Source of the DNA: an uncultured Collinsella sp.
Lineage (GTDB): Bacteria > Actinomycetota > Coriobacteriia > Coriobacteriales > Coriobacteriaceae
NCBI GenBank assembly: GCA_902492855.1
Contig: CABUMU010000056.1
Span: forward strand, 1 to 12,597
Reading direction: 5' to 3'
Length of the DNA stretch: 12,597 bases
Shown: in pieces, positions 6,285-12,597 of the stretch
How positions within the stretch are numbered: position 1 is the stretch's first letter
Layout: every line of letters begins with the position of its first letter
Notes under the pieces: generated by a model
Told to the model about the DNA's origin: nothing
The model's input: the letters and a program-made list of their open reading frames with translations, nothing else
Database searches by the model: none
Program-made: the position numbers and the translations under genes

Positions 6285-7310
6285 TTAGTTAAGACGCTCC
6301 ACAAAGAAATCTGCCATGGAGAGGAACAGCTCGCGTGCGTGCGGATCAAGCTCAACGTTCTCGATGGCCGCTTTGGCCTTAGCGGTCAGGTCGAGCGCGT
6401 AAGTGTGGGCGTAATCGATGGAGTCGGTCTCCTGGAAGATCTCCACGGCGCGTGCGAGCTGCGCGGGATCATCGGTGCCCGAGGAAAGAATCGCCTCGAC
6501 CTCGTCGTGGTGGCGCTCATCAGAGAGGGCGTGTACGGCGACAAGCGTGCGCTTGCCCTCGGTGATGTCGGTGCGGAAGTCCTTGTTGGCGGCTTCCTTA
6601 GTGCCGACAAGGTTGAGCAGGTCGTCCTGAATCTGAAAGGCAAGGCCTGTGTGCAGGCCAAAGGCGCGCAGCGCTTCGATTTGCTCATCGCTGCCGCCGC
6701 CGATAATGGCTCCGGCGGCAAGCGGCGTGGCTCCGCTGTAAAACGCGGTCTTGTGCGTCGCCATGTCCAGGTAGTCATCAACCGAGATATCAAAGCGCCC
6801 GTCGCGGACCCAACCCAGGTCGAGTGCTTGACCCTCGATGGTGCGGACGATCATCTCGGTAAGCTCGTGGAGCACGCGCAGCTTCACGTCGGACTCCAAC
6901 GTAGGGTCGTCGAGAACCGTCTTGGTGACCATGGTGAGCGCCAGGTCGCCACAATTGATGGCAAGGCCCGTGCCCTCGGTAAGGTGCATACAGGGCTTGC
7001 CTCGACGAAGCTGTCCGTTGTCGGCGATGTCGTCGTGGATCAGCGCGCCCGACTGGAAATGCTCGATGGCTGCCGCGGCGCTGCGGGCACTCTCGAAGCT
7101 ACCGCCCACTGCGGTTGCGGCGAGCATGCAGATAAGCGGGCGGTGGCGCTTGCCGGCGTTGGCCGTAAAAGCCGAGAGCGGCGCATACAGGTAGCGCTCG
7201 ATATCGGCAGAGGTCGCCTGTCCGTCAAAGAACGTGGCCAGATAGTCGTTAATCTGGTCAAAGTGCTGGGCTAAAAAGCTGGTAAACGGACTGGACACGG
7301 GTTCTCGCAT
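6285..7310 (-). CDS. Polyprenyl (isoprenoid) diphosphate synthase
   Basis: This is an all-trans prenyl transferase of about 341 residues. It condenses isopentenyl diphosphate onto allylic primers to make geranylgeranyl or longer diphosphates for quinone or other isoprenoid tails. The core GKRHRP, the first Asp-rich motif in HDDIADNGQLRRG, then GQALDLGW, and the second motif QIQDDLLN are in the expected order. The last residue of the second motif is Asn rather than the classical Asp. The start is uncertain: ATG 7310 (MREPVSSPF) fits the family N-terminus, while an upstream in-frame ATG at 7349 would add 13 residues and lies inside an inverted repeat. Neither has a good ribosome site. It lies between the PTS-HAD gene and the peptidoglycan-binding protein on the same strand. 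Chain length of the product cannot be read here. Confidence 0.88.
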   Translation of the reverse strand: MREPVSSPFTSFLAQHFDQINDYLATFFDGQATSADIERYLYAPLSAFTANAGKRHRPLICMLAATAVGGSFESARSAAAAIEHFQSGALIHDDIADNGQLRRGKPCMHLTEGTGLAINCGDLALTMVTKTVLDDPTLESDVKLRVLHELTEMIVRTIEGQALDLGWVRDGRFDISVDDYLDMATHKTAFYSGATPLAAGAIIGGGSDEQIEALRAFGLHTGLAFQIQDDLLNLVGTKEAANKDFRTDITEGKRTLVAVHALSDERHHDEVEAILSSGTDDPAQLARAVEIFQETDSIDYAHTYALDLTAKAKAAIENVELDPHARELFLSMADFFVERLN

Positions 7311-7331
7311 TCTTTCTGAGGTTGCATTGAT

Positions 7332-7354
7332 GCAATATGCAGACAACATATTGC
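7332..7354. promoter_or_regulatory. Inverted repeat upstream of the prenyl synthase
   Basis: GCAATATG (7332-7339) and CATATTGC (7347-7354) are perfect 8-bp arms around a 7-nt spacer. The spacing and AT-rich arms suit a dimeric regulator site or a promoter element. It overlaps the alternative ATG at 7349, supporting the downstream start at 7310. No regulator can be named. Confidence 0.4.
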
Positions 7355-7386
7355 CACATCAGGGCGTTTGGCGCGGCAGTTTTGGC

Positions 7387-7430
7387 GATTTAGGACAACG
7401 GGCGTGCGTTTGATGGAGCGCGCCTAAATC
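7387..7430 (-). repeat. Hairpin at the 3' end of the PTS-HAD gene
   Basis: GATTTAGG (7387-7394) pairs perfectly with CCTAAATC (7423-7430), which includes the stop codon of the PTS-HAD gene. An inner GGCGTGC (7401-7407) / GCGCGCC (7418-7424) stem is an alternative. There is no T-tract on the minus strand, so it is more likely an RNA-stabilising or weak terminator structure; some read-through into the prenyl synthase gene is possible. Confidence 0.35.
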
Positions 7431-9874
7431 AGCCTAAAATGCTCGAGCGCCGCAACGACACCGTCGTGATCGACGGTGTCGGTCACGTAATCGGCCTTAT
7501 CCTTGAGATAGTCCGGTGCGTTGCCCATCGCAATGCCGACATCGACGGCGTTCATCAGCGAGACGTCATTGCTGGCGTCGCCAATGCCGTATACGGTTCC
7601 GTGGTGGGGGCCGAGGGCGTCGAGTACAGACTGGATGCCCCCGCGCTTCGTGCATTCGCGGGGCGAGATTTCGGTTACCTCGAGTTCGAGCTCGTTAAAG
7701 CACAGCAGCGGCTCAAGTGCCTTATCTTGAGCGATGTGGTTGGCGAGCGATGTAGACATCAAGATCTTGTAGACACTGTAATGTTGCAGCTGCGTGACTG
7801 CGTCGCCCAGGGTGCGCGCGTATCCGGGGGCATCGGGGGCATCGGCACTCATGCGCACGACGCCGTTGAGGCCCTCAAAGCGGATGACCTCGCCCGATTG
7901 CTCAAGATAGGGGGCAAGATGCTGCAGCATGCTGGGCGTCATCGACAGATCGCGAATTGCGTGTCCGTTGATCTCGGCGTAACCGCCCGCAAGACAGACG
8001 ATGCCGGTCCAAGGCAGCTCAAGAAGTTTGGGGTGGATGCAGCTGAGGGTACGTCCCGTGCAGATAAAGGCCATGTTGCCGTTGGCGACAAACTCGCGGA
8101 TTGCCTGCGAAACCGCCTCGTTGGGATAGGGGGAGAGGTCCCGCTCGTCTTCGGGAAGGTCTTGGGCGAGCCTGGGGTCTTGCCAGGCGAGCGTTCCGTC
8201 GATATCGAAGAAGCAAATATCGCCGCGCTTATGGGCTGCGCTGGCGGCAGGGGAGGCCGAGGTGGTGGGCACAAATTCCGGCTCGAGGCCCATGATCTGG
8301 TCAAAATGCTCTTTAACGCGGGGAACGGAGATGCCGATGACCACCTGGGCGGTCTTGCCCGTAATGATGAGGCCCTTGGCGCCCACCGCGACAAACGACG
8401 CGTTATCTGCAACGATGGAAGGGTCTGCGACCTCGACGCGCAGGCGCGTGGCGCAGTTGGTTGCGCCCACGATATTGCCAACGCCACCTAAAAGCTGAAT
8501 TACCCGCTCAGCGAGGACGTGATCTTGATCGGATCGACTATCGACCTCGTCATTGGGGGATTGCTCTTTGGCAAAGTCGCTTCCCGTTAAACAATCGATT
8601 GCCGCGCGATTGGCAACATGATCCTCGCGGCCCGGTGTCTTAAGGTCATAGACCAAGATGAGTGCTCGAAAACTAACAAAAAAGATGAGGCTAAAGGCAA
8701 GGCCGATACCGAGCGCCAAAAGATAGGAACCGGCATGCGTCCGCATGAGCGGGATAAAGTTGAAGGCAGCCATTTCCATAAAGCCACCCGAGAAGATGCC
8801 GACGACGCCAAAGAAGTTCATGGCCATGGCAAGGCAAGACGATAAGACGGCGTAGAGCAAAAAGAGCCCGGGGTGGGTGAACATAAAGAGAAACTCGAGT
8901 GGCTCGGTAACGCCGCAAACCACCGAGGCGATGATGGCGGGAACAAGGATGACCCTGAGGCCGGCGCGGCGCTCGGGTTTTGCGGTGGAGTAGAACGCAG
9001 CTGCGATGGCAGGAAGGCCAAAGAGCTTGACCCAGCCGGTGGCGGTAAAACCGGCCCACGGCGCAAGCTCATTAAGGGGGCGCGTGCTATGGGAGAGGAT
9101 GGGGAGCAAACTGCTCCACGTGGCGTAGATGCCGTCGTTAATGACCAGGTTGTCGTAGTAGATCGGCATGTAGAGCAGGTGGTGCAGGCCAAAGGGCTCG
9201 AGTGCTCGTTCTAAAAAGACAAAGATGCCCACGCCAAAGGGACCGACGCCTGCAAGCGCGTGACGCAGCGTATCGGTTACATCGTATACGTAGGGCACGA
9301 TGGCGGCCGAGATAGCAGCAAGGGCAAACACGGCAAAAAAGCTGATGAGGTAGACCAGCGAGGAGCCCGAGAAGGTGCCGAGCCAATCGGGAACCTTGGC
9401 ATCGTAGAAGCGGTCATGGATGGCAACGACGGTTGCCGATACCGCCAGCGGGCCGATAATGCCGGTGTCGAGCATCTTGATGCCGTCGATGACGGTGATA
9501 CCGCTGGCGGAGGTCAAAGATGACGGGTACTCAAGTCCAAGGTTGTCTCCGCTCAGCTTAATGATCTCGCTCAAAAAGAAGCAGTAGACAAAATAGGCGA
9601 CGAGAGCCTCGAGACAGCAACGAGCCGGTTGTTTTTGGGCAAGACCGATGGGCAGCGCTACGGCAAAAAGGAGCGGGAGGCGTTTAAAGACCGTCCACGA
9701 GCCGCGCTGGATGATGGTCCAAAAAACGTACCAAGGGGTTCCGTATACGGCGAGATCGCCGACGATGTCCGCAGTCGTTGCGAGAGCGGAGACGCCGACC
9801 ATGAGGCCTGATATAGAAAACAGCATGGCGGGCGCGAACATTGCCCCGCCAAAGCGTTGGATTTTTTGCAGCAT
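7424..9874 (-). CDS. PTS sugar permease EIICB fused to a HAD-type sugar phosphatase
   Basis: The 816-residue protein fuses three modules. Residues ~1-405 form an EIIC channel of the glucose/maltose (MalX/GlvC-like) family with about ten membrane segments and the signature GVTEPLEFLF. Residues ~449-535 are EIIB, with phosphorylated Cys474 in NCATRLRVE. After an Ala/Ser/Thr linker, residues ~554-816 form a Cof-type HAD phosphatase: DIDGT (557-561), ICTGRT, CTKRGG and GIGDASND (Asp766, Asp770). EIIC and EIIB import and phosphorylate a sugar using EIIA, EI and HPr supplied elsewhere. The fused HAD could then remove the phosphate, although its substrate is unknown. ATG 9874 has GGAAGG (9886-9881) 6 nt upstream. 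The gene is divergent from a TreR-like regulator and its promoter carries a likely operator for it. Confidence 0.9.
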   Translation of the reverse strand: MLQKIQRFGGAMFAPAMLFSISGLMVGVSALATTADIVGDLAVYGTPWYVFWTIIQRGSWTVFKRLPLLFAVALPIGLAQKQPARCCLEALVAYFVYCFFLSEIIKLSGDNLGLEYPSSLTSASGITVIDGIKMLDTGIIGPLAVSATVVAIHDRFYDAKVPDWLGTFSGSSLVYLISFFAVFALAAISAAIVPYVYDVTDTLRHALAGVGPFGVGIFVFLERALEPFGLHHLLYMPIYYDNLVINDGIYATWSSLLPILSHSTRPLNELAPWAGFTATGWVKLFGLPAIAAAFYSTAKPERRAGLRVILVPAIIASVVCGVTEPLEFLFMFTHPGLFLLYAVLSSCLAMAMNFFGVVGIFSGGFMEMAAFNFIPLMRTHAGSYLLALGIGLAFSLIFFVSFRALILVYDLKTPGREDHVANRAAIDCLTGSDFAKEQSPNDEVDSRSDQDHVLAERVIQLLGGVGNIVGATNCATRLRVEVADPSIVADNASFVAVGAKGLIITGKTAQVVIGISVPRVKEHFDQIMGLEPEFVPTTSASPAASAAHKRGDICFFDIDGTLAWQDPRLAQDLPEDERDLSPYPNEAVSQAIREFVANGNMAFICTGRTLSCIHPKLLELPWTGIVCLAGGYAEINGHAIRDLSMTPSMLQHLAPYLEQSGEVIRFEGLNGVVRMSADAPDAPGYARTLGDAVTQLQHYSVYKILMSTSLANHIAQDKALEPLLCFNELELEVTEISPRECTKRGGIQSVLDALGPHHGTVYGIGDASNDVSLMNAVDVGIAMGNAPDYLKDKADYVTDTVDHDGVVAALEHFRLI

Positions 9875-9917
9875 GTTCTGCCTTCCGAATATCGAGGCGC
9901 GTTGCGCGTGGGGAAAC

Positions 9918-9940
9918 GTTTAAACAATGGATTCATTGTA
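9918..9940 (-). promoter_or_regulatory. Promoter and operator A of the PTS-HAD gene
   Basis: On the minus strand TACAAT (9940-9935) is a 5/6 -10 box with no good -35 match. Eight bases downstream of it, around the expected transcription start, lies TTGTTTAAAC (9927-9918, minus), operator copy A. A repressor here would block initiation. The adjoining AAACGTTT (9914-9921) is also palindromic and resembles LacI-family (cre-like) half-sites, so a second regulator cannot be excluded. Confidence 0.55.
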
Positions 9941-9999
9941 GAGGACCAGACGATTGTCGTACCGGCAGTTTTGAGCGAAACCGATTTGGGCATGACAGA

Positions 10000-10041
10000 A
10001 ACCGTCAACGGTTAAATCCTGTCGCTTTACCGATATTCGGT
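10000..10041. repeat. Two ACCG-CGGT palindromes between the divergent genes
   Basis: AACCGT-CA-ACGGTT (10000-10013) is a perfect inverted repeat. ACCGA-TAT-TCGGT (10029-10041) is another of the same style, centred about 28 bp away. Both lie between the PTS-HAD and regulator promoters, and the second abuts operator copy B. They suggest a second DNA-binding protein or a longer composite site. Confidence 0.45.
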
Positions 10042-10068
10042 TTAAACAACTTTAAGAAATGCTATCGT
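10040..10068 (+). promoter_or_regulatory. Promoter and operator B of the GntR regulator gene
   Basis: TTTAAA (10041-10046) and TATCGT (10063-10068) form a weak -35/-10 pair with a 16-bp spacer. The operator motif TTGTTTAAAC lies on the minus strand at 10049-10040 and overlaps the -35 box. This placement fits autorepression of the regulator. Confidence 0.5.
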
Positions 10069-10103
10069 GCCTAGCCGGAAATGAATAATGTAGAGGTGAA
10101 ACA

Positions 10104-10823
10104 ATGCCAAAAGCGATATACGAAGGAATCTACCGAGAAATACGCTCGCGCATCATTAATGGGACCTATGCGTTTCAGGAGATGCTGCCGACCGAAGCCG
10201 AGCTGACCGCGGAGTTTGGCTGCACGCGCAATACCGTTCGACGCGCCTTGAGCATGCTGGCCGATCAGATGTTTGTGCAGCCTATACACGGCAAGGGCGT
10301 GCGCGTTATTTGGCTCAAGGGCGAAACCGACATGCTGGGCGCACTCGAGGAAGTCGAGTCGTTTGGCGAATTTGCAAAGCGCAACAATGCCGTTGCATCG
10401 ACGGACGTTAAGTCTTTTGAACATTTGATTTGCACTGAGCAACTTTCTCGTCGCCTGGGCTTTAAGGTGGGCGAGGAGCTGATTCGTGTAGTGCGTGTCC
10501 GAAGCCTCAACGGCAATGCTCGCCAGGTGGACCACGGCTACTTTTTGGAGTCGATCGCCAAGGGTCTGACGCCCGAGATCGCCGCAAAGTCAATTTACGA
10601 CTATCTGGAGCACAAACGCGGCGTCAAGGTGATGGCGAGTCGCCGTACGGTGAGCGTCGAGCTTGCCAACGATGAGGACTGCAGTTATCTTGACCTCGGC
10701 AAATACAACTGCGTTGCCGTCATGGAGAGCCAGTCGTACACCTCGGACGGCATCTTGTTCGAGGTCACGCATGCCCGCACGCATCCCGAGATCTTCCACT
10801 ACCGCGTCAACTCCAAGCGATAG
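10104..10823 (+). CDS. GntR-family (HutC/UTRA, TreR-like) sugar-responsive regulator
   Basis: The 239-residue protein has an N-terminal GntR winged helix (residues ~5-65: LPTEAELTAEFGCTRNTVRRALSML, then a GKG turn in the wing). A C-terminal UTRA effector domain follows (~90-235), with the typical SIYDYLEHKRGVKV and FEVTHARTHPEIFHY segments. Length and layout match B. subtilis TreR (about 238 residues), the trehalose repressor that responds to trehalose-6-phosphate. AGAGG (10092-10096) lies 7 nt before ATG 10104. It is divergent from the PTS-HAD gene and upstream of a sugar ABC transporter. Copies of TTGTTYAWAC lie in both flanking promoter regions, so it probably represses all three units when its sugar or sugar phosphate is absent. 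The TreR-like label is by resemblance; the ligand is unproven. Confidence 0.88.
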   Translation: MPKAIYEGIYREIRSRIINGTYAFQEMLPTEAELTAEFGCTRNTVRRALSMLADQMFVQPIHGKGVRVIWLKGETDMLGALEEVESFGEFAKRNNAVASTDVKSFEHLICTEQLSRRLGFKVGEELIRVVRVRSLNGNARQVDHGYFLESIAKGLTPEIAAKSIYDYLEHKRGVKVMASRRTVSVELANDEDCSYLDLGKYNCVAVMESQSYTSDGILFEVTHARTHPEIFHYRVNSKR

Positions 10824-10864
10824 CCGGCTAGCTCGCAGCCTGACGAGACTCATGCCATCAAAGC

Positions 10865-10915
10865 GAAAACGCCCGGTCAAACCGACGATACATCGGCTTG
10901 ACCGGGCGTTTTCTC
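10865..10915 (+). terminator. Intrinsic terminator after the GntR gene
   Basis: GAAAACGCCCGGTCAA (10865-10880) pairs perfectly over 16 bp with TTGACCGGGCGTTTTC (10898-10913). An inner CCGA/TCGG stem extends it. The arms carry their own A and T runs, so it could act in both directions. It isolates the regulator gene from the ABC operon. Confidence 0.9.
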
Positions 10916-10934
10916 TGCATTAGATAACAAATAA

Positions 10935-11021
10935 TTGTTTATACAAAACTTGTCAAGTATCAAGTTGAAATTACCGTTCACCGAAGTTTTTCTACCGCTC
11001 TAGTAATACTTGTTCAAACAA
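10935..11021 (+). promoter_or_regulatory. Operators C and D in the ABC-transporter promoter region
   Basis: TTGTTTATACAA (10935-10946, copy C) differs at one base from TTGTATATACAA, the TreR operator of B. subtilis as I recall it. TTGTTCAAACAA (11010-11021, copy D) shares TTGTTYAWAC. The copies are 75 bp apart, near seven helical turns, which would allow looping. A possible -10 box TAATAC (11004-11009) directly precedes copy D but has no good -35 box. ACTTG-T-CAAGT (10948-10958) is an extra palindrome. The untranslated remainder to 11129 shows no other clear element. Confidence 0.55.
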
Positions 11022-11129
11022 CTAGCCAAATAGCGTATTGTACAAATCAGCAAAAGGGGCAAAGTCCCCGAGCCAATCTCCGAAGGCGGCGGCAAAGGGT
11101 GCCGCCACGGTGTGAAAGGGTGGATTGTA

Positions 11130-12446
11130 ATGAAGAACGAAATGAGCAGAAGGCAGTTCCTGGGCTTTGCTGGTTCCGCGGCTGCGGTTCTTGGTCTGGG
11201 TCTCGTGGGCTGCGGTGGCTCCGCCGGCTCCGGCTCCTCTGCTTCTGGTGACGCTGCCGAGGTCTACTTCCTCCAATTCAAGCCCGAGGTCGACAAGGAG
11301 TGGAAGGAGATCGCCAAGGCGTACAAGAAGGAGAAGGGCGTCGAGGTCAAGATCGTGACCGCCGCCTCCAACACCTACGAGGAGAAGCTCAAGTCCGAGA
11401 TGTCCAAGAGCTCCGCTCCGACCCTGTTCCAGGTCAACGGCCCCACCGGTCTTAAGAACTGGAAGGATTACTGCGCCGACCTGTCCGATACCAAGCTCCG
11501 CGGTGAGCTCATTGACGACTCCCTGGCTCTGCAGTCCGACGGCAAGGATGTGTGCATCGACTGGGTTCAGGAGAGCTTCGGCATTATTTACAACAAGCAG
11601 CTGCTCGAGAAGGCTGGCTACAAGGCCGAGGACATCAACTCCTTCGACAAGCTGAAGGCTTGTGCCGACGACATCCAGGCCCGCAAGGACGAGCTTGGTG
11701 TCGAGGGTGCCTTCACTTCCGCCGGCATGGACGACTCCTCCAGCTGGCGCTACACCACCCACCTTGCCAACATGCCGCTCTACTACGAGTTTGAGAAGGA
11801 GCACAACCAGGAGGACGACGAGATCAAGGGTGAGTTCCTCGACAACTACAAGCAGATCTTCGACCTGTACATCACCGACTCCACCTGCGATCCTTCGCAG
11901 CTTGCTTCCAAGACCGGCGACGACGCCACCAACGAGTTCGCAACCGGCAAGGCCGTCTTCTACCAGAACGGCTCTTGGGCCTACTCTGACCTCGTCAAGG
12001 CCGGCATGACCGACGATCAGATTGGCATGATGCCGATCTACATCGGTGTTGACGGCGAGGAGAACCAGGGCCTGTGCTCCGGCGGCGAGAACTACTGGTG
12101 CGTCAGTTCCCAGGCTTCCGAGGATGCCCAGAAGGCCACCGAGGACTTCATGTATTGGTGCGTCACCGCTGACACCCCGACCAGCATCATCGCCGACAAG
12201 ATGGGCCTGACCGCTCCGTTCAAGAGCGCCAAGGAGACCACCAACGTCTTCTCGCAGCAGGCCGTTGCCATGGCCAAGGACGGCAAGAAGACCGTCGCTT
12301 GGGACTTCGTCTACATTCCCTCCGAGGAGTGGAAGAAGAACCTCAAGCAGGCTCTGATTGCCTACGCTGCCGATAACAGCAAGTGGGACGGCGTCAAGAA
12401 CGCCTTCGTCGATGGCTGGAAGACCGAGAAGGCCGCTTCCGAGTAA
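11130..12446 (+). CDS. Sugar ABC transporter substrate-binding lipoprotein (Tat-type signal)
   Basis: This is a 438-residue extracellular solute-binding protein of the family-1 (maltose/oligosaccharide) type. It would be anchored outside the membrane and deliver a sugar to the permease encoded next. The N-terminus MKNEMSRRQFLGFAGSAAAV has a twin-arginine motif (SRRQFLG, residues 6-12). It runs into a lipobox LVGC with the lipidated Cys28, then a Gly/Ser linker. The mature part shows typical features such as TNEFATGKAVFYQNGSWA. ATG 11130 is preferred over GTG 11112 because AAAGGG (11116-11120) lies 9 nt upstream and the Tat signal starts there. Codons are strongly C-ending, suggesting high expression. 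Operators C and D upstream link it to the GntR regulator. Substrate is not determinable here; an alpha-glucoside is a guess from context. Confidence 0.92.
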   Translation: MKNEMSRRQFLGFAGSAAAVLGLGLVGCGGSAGSGSSASGDAAEVYFLQFKPEVDKEWKEIAKAYKKEKGVEVKIVTAASNTYEEKLKSEMSKSSAPTLFQVNGPTGLKNWKDYCADLSDTKLRGELIDDSLALQSDGKDVCIDWVQESFGIIYNKQLLEKAGYKAEDINSFDKLKACADDIQARKDELGVEGAFTSAGMDDSSSWRYTTHLANMPLYYEFEKEHNQEDDEIKGEFLDNYKQIFDLYITDSTCDPSQLASKTGDDATNEFATGKAVFYQNGSWAYSDLVKAGMTDDQIGMMPIYIGVDGEENQGLCSGGENYWCVSSQASEDAQKATEDFMYWCVTADTPTSIIADKMGLTAPFKSAKETTNVFSQQAVAMAKDGKKTVAWDFVYIPSEEWKKNLKQALIAYAADNSKWDGVKNAFVDGWKTEKAASE

Positions 12447-12477
12447 GCAGTTGCTGCCCAAGCTATCTGATTAGCGA

Positions 12478-12513
12478 CAGGGGGCGGGCAGACGTTGGTT
12501 TGCCCGCCCCCTG
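12478..12513 (+). other. Intercistronic RNA hairpin
   Basis: CAGGGGGCGGGCA (12478-12490) and TGCCCGCCCCCTG (12501-12513) form a perfect 13-bp GC-rich stem with a 10-nt loop. No T-tract follows, and the permease ribosome site starts 7 nt later. Such hairpins between binding-protein and permease genes are known to protect upstream mRNA (as at E. coli malE-malF), giving more binding protein than permease. Partial termination is the alternative. Confidence 0.7.
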
Positions 12514-12533
12514 CATATTGAAAGGACCCTTTT

Positions 12534-12597
12534 ATGGGCAAAGCACTCAAGCGCTGGTGGCCGCTCTTTATGCTGCCCACGTTCCTGGCGTTTATGA
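12534..12597 (+). CDS. Sugar ABC transporter permease, 5' end only (cut by window)
   Basis: ATG 12534 follows AAAGGA (12521-12526) by 7 nt and encodes MGKALKRWWPLFMLPTFLAFM before the window ends. A short basic N-terminus followed by W-x-LFMLPTFLAF is typical of MalF/UgpA-like carbohydrate permeases at the start of the first membrane helix. It lies 87 nt after the binding-protein stop, in the same presumed operon. Only 21 residues are visible, so the subtype is open. Confidence 0.75.
   Translation, partial: MGKALKRWWPLFMLPTFLAFM

Noticed and set aside
5052..8491. Long plus-strand frames at 5052-6254, 6339-7274 and 7439-8491
   Set aside because: Each is antisense to a recognisable minus-strand gene (peptidoglycan-binding protein, prenyl synthase, PTS-HAD), and the first also runs through the tRNA region.
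11022..12461. A 479-codon minus-strand frame opposite the sugar-binding protein
   Set aside because: It mirrors the strongly biased codons of a clear Tat lipoprotein gene and shows Leu/Val/Gly-rich filler sequence without recognisable motifs.
1..12597. CRISPR array, insertion sequence or prophage
   Set aside because: No regularly spaced repeats, transposase, integrase or phage structural genes were seen on either strand.

Overview
The window looks like chromosome from a GC-rich, gut-type actinobacterium, most likely a Coriobacteriia member such as Collinsella. I infer this from the strong C/G-ending codon preference, the mix of actinobacterial genes with a Firmicutes-like PTS and TreR-type regulator, and general resemblance to remembered sequences. 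No 16S or other marker gene is present to prove it. I see no complete transposase, integrase, phage gene or CRISPR array.

Left part (1-4811, plus strand). A promoter carrying an 18-bp near-palindrome leads into a roughly 240-nt leader. The leader encodes a 14-residue peptide ending in Ile-Ile-Ser-Val-Val-Ile-Ile, followed by alternative hairpins and a strong intrinsic terminator. The membrane transporter gene cstA starts just past that terminator. This is the architecture of branched-chain amino-acid attenuation, but in front of a CstA-family (peptide/pyruvate) transporter. After the cstA terminator comes a 723-residue protein. It has an N-terminal winged-helix-like segment, a long charged disordered middle and a C-terminal DUF2220/JetD-like Toprim nuclease domain, with no other Wadjet subunits nearby.

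Middle (4812-5202). A gene-free stretch holds two sister hairpins that bracket a degenerate tRNA 3' fragment. It is followed by an intact tRNA-Gln(TTG) on the minus strand.

Minus-strand block (5241-9874). In transcription order it encodes a PTS EIICB permease fused to a HAD phosphatase, a polyprenyl diphosphate synthase, a cytoplasmic-looking protein with two peptidoglycan-binding repeats, and then the tRNA-Gln.

Right part (10104-12597, plus strand). A TreR/HutC-type GntR regulator diverges from the PTS-HAD gene. After its terminator comes a Tat-type lipoprotein sugar-binding protein, a stable intercistronic hairpin and the start of an ABC sugar permease. The motif TTGTTYAWAC occurs four times, two copies in each promoter region flanking the regulator gene. 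This suggests that one regulator controls itself, the PTS-HAD fusion and the ABC importer as one sugar-uptake regulon, possibly for an alpha-glucoside such as trehalose or maltose.
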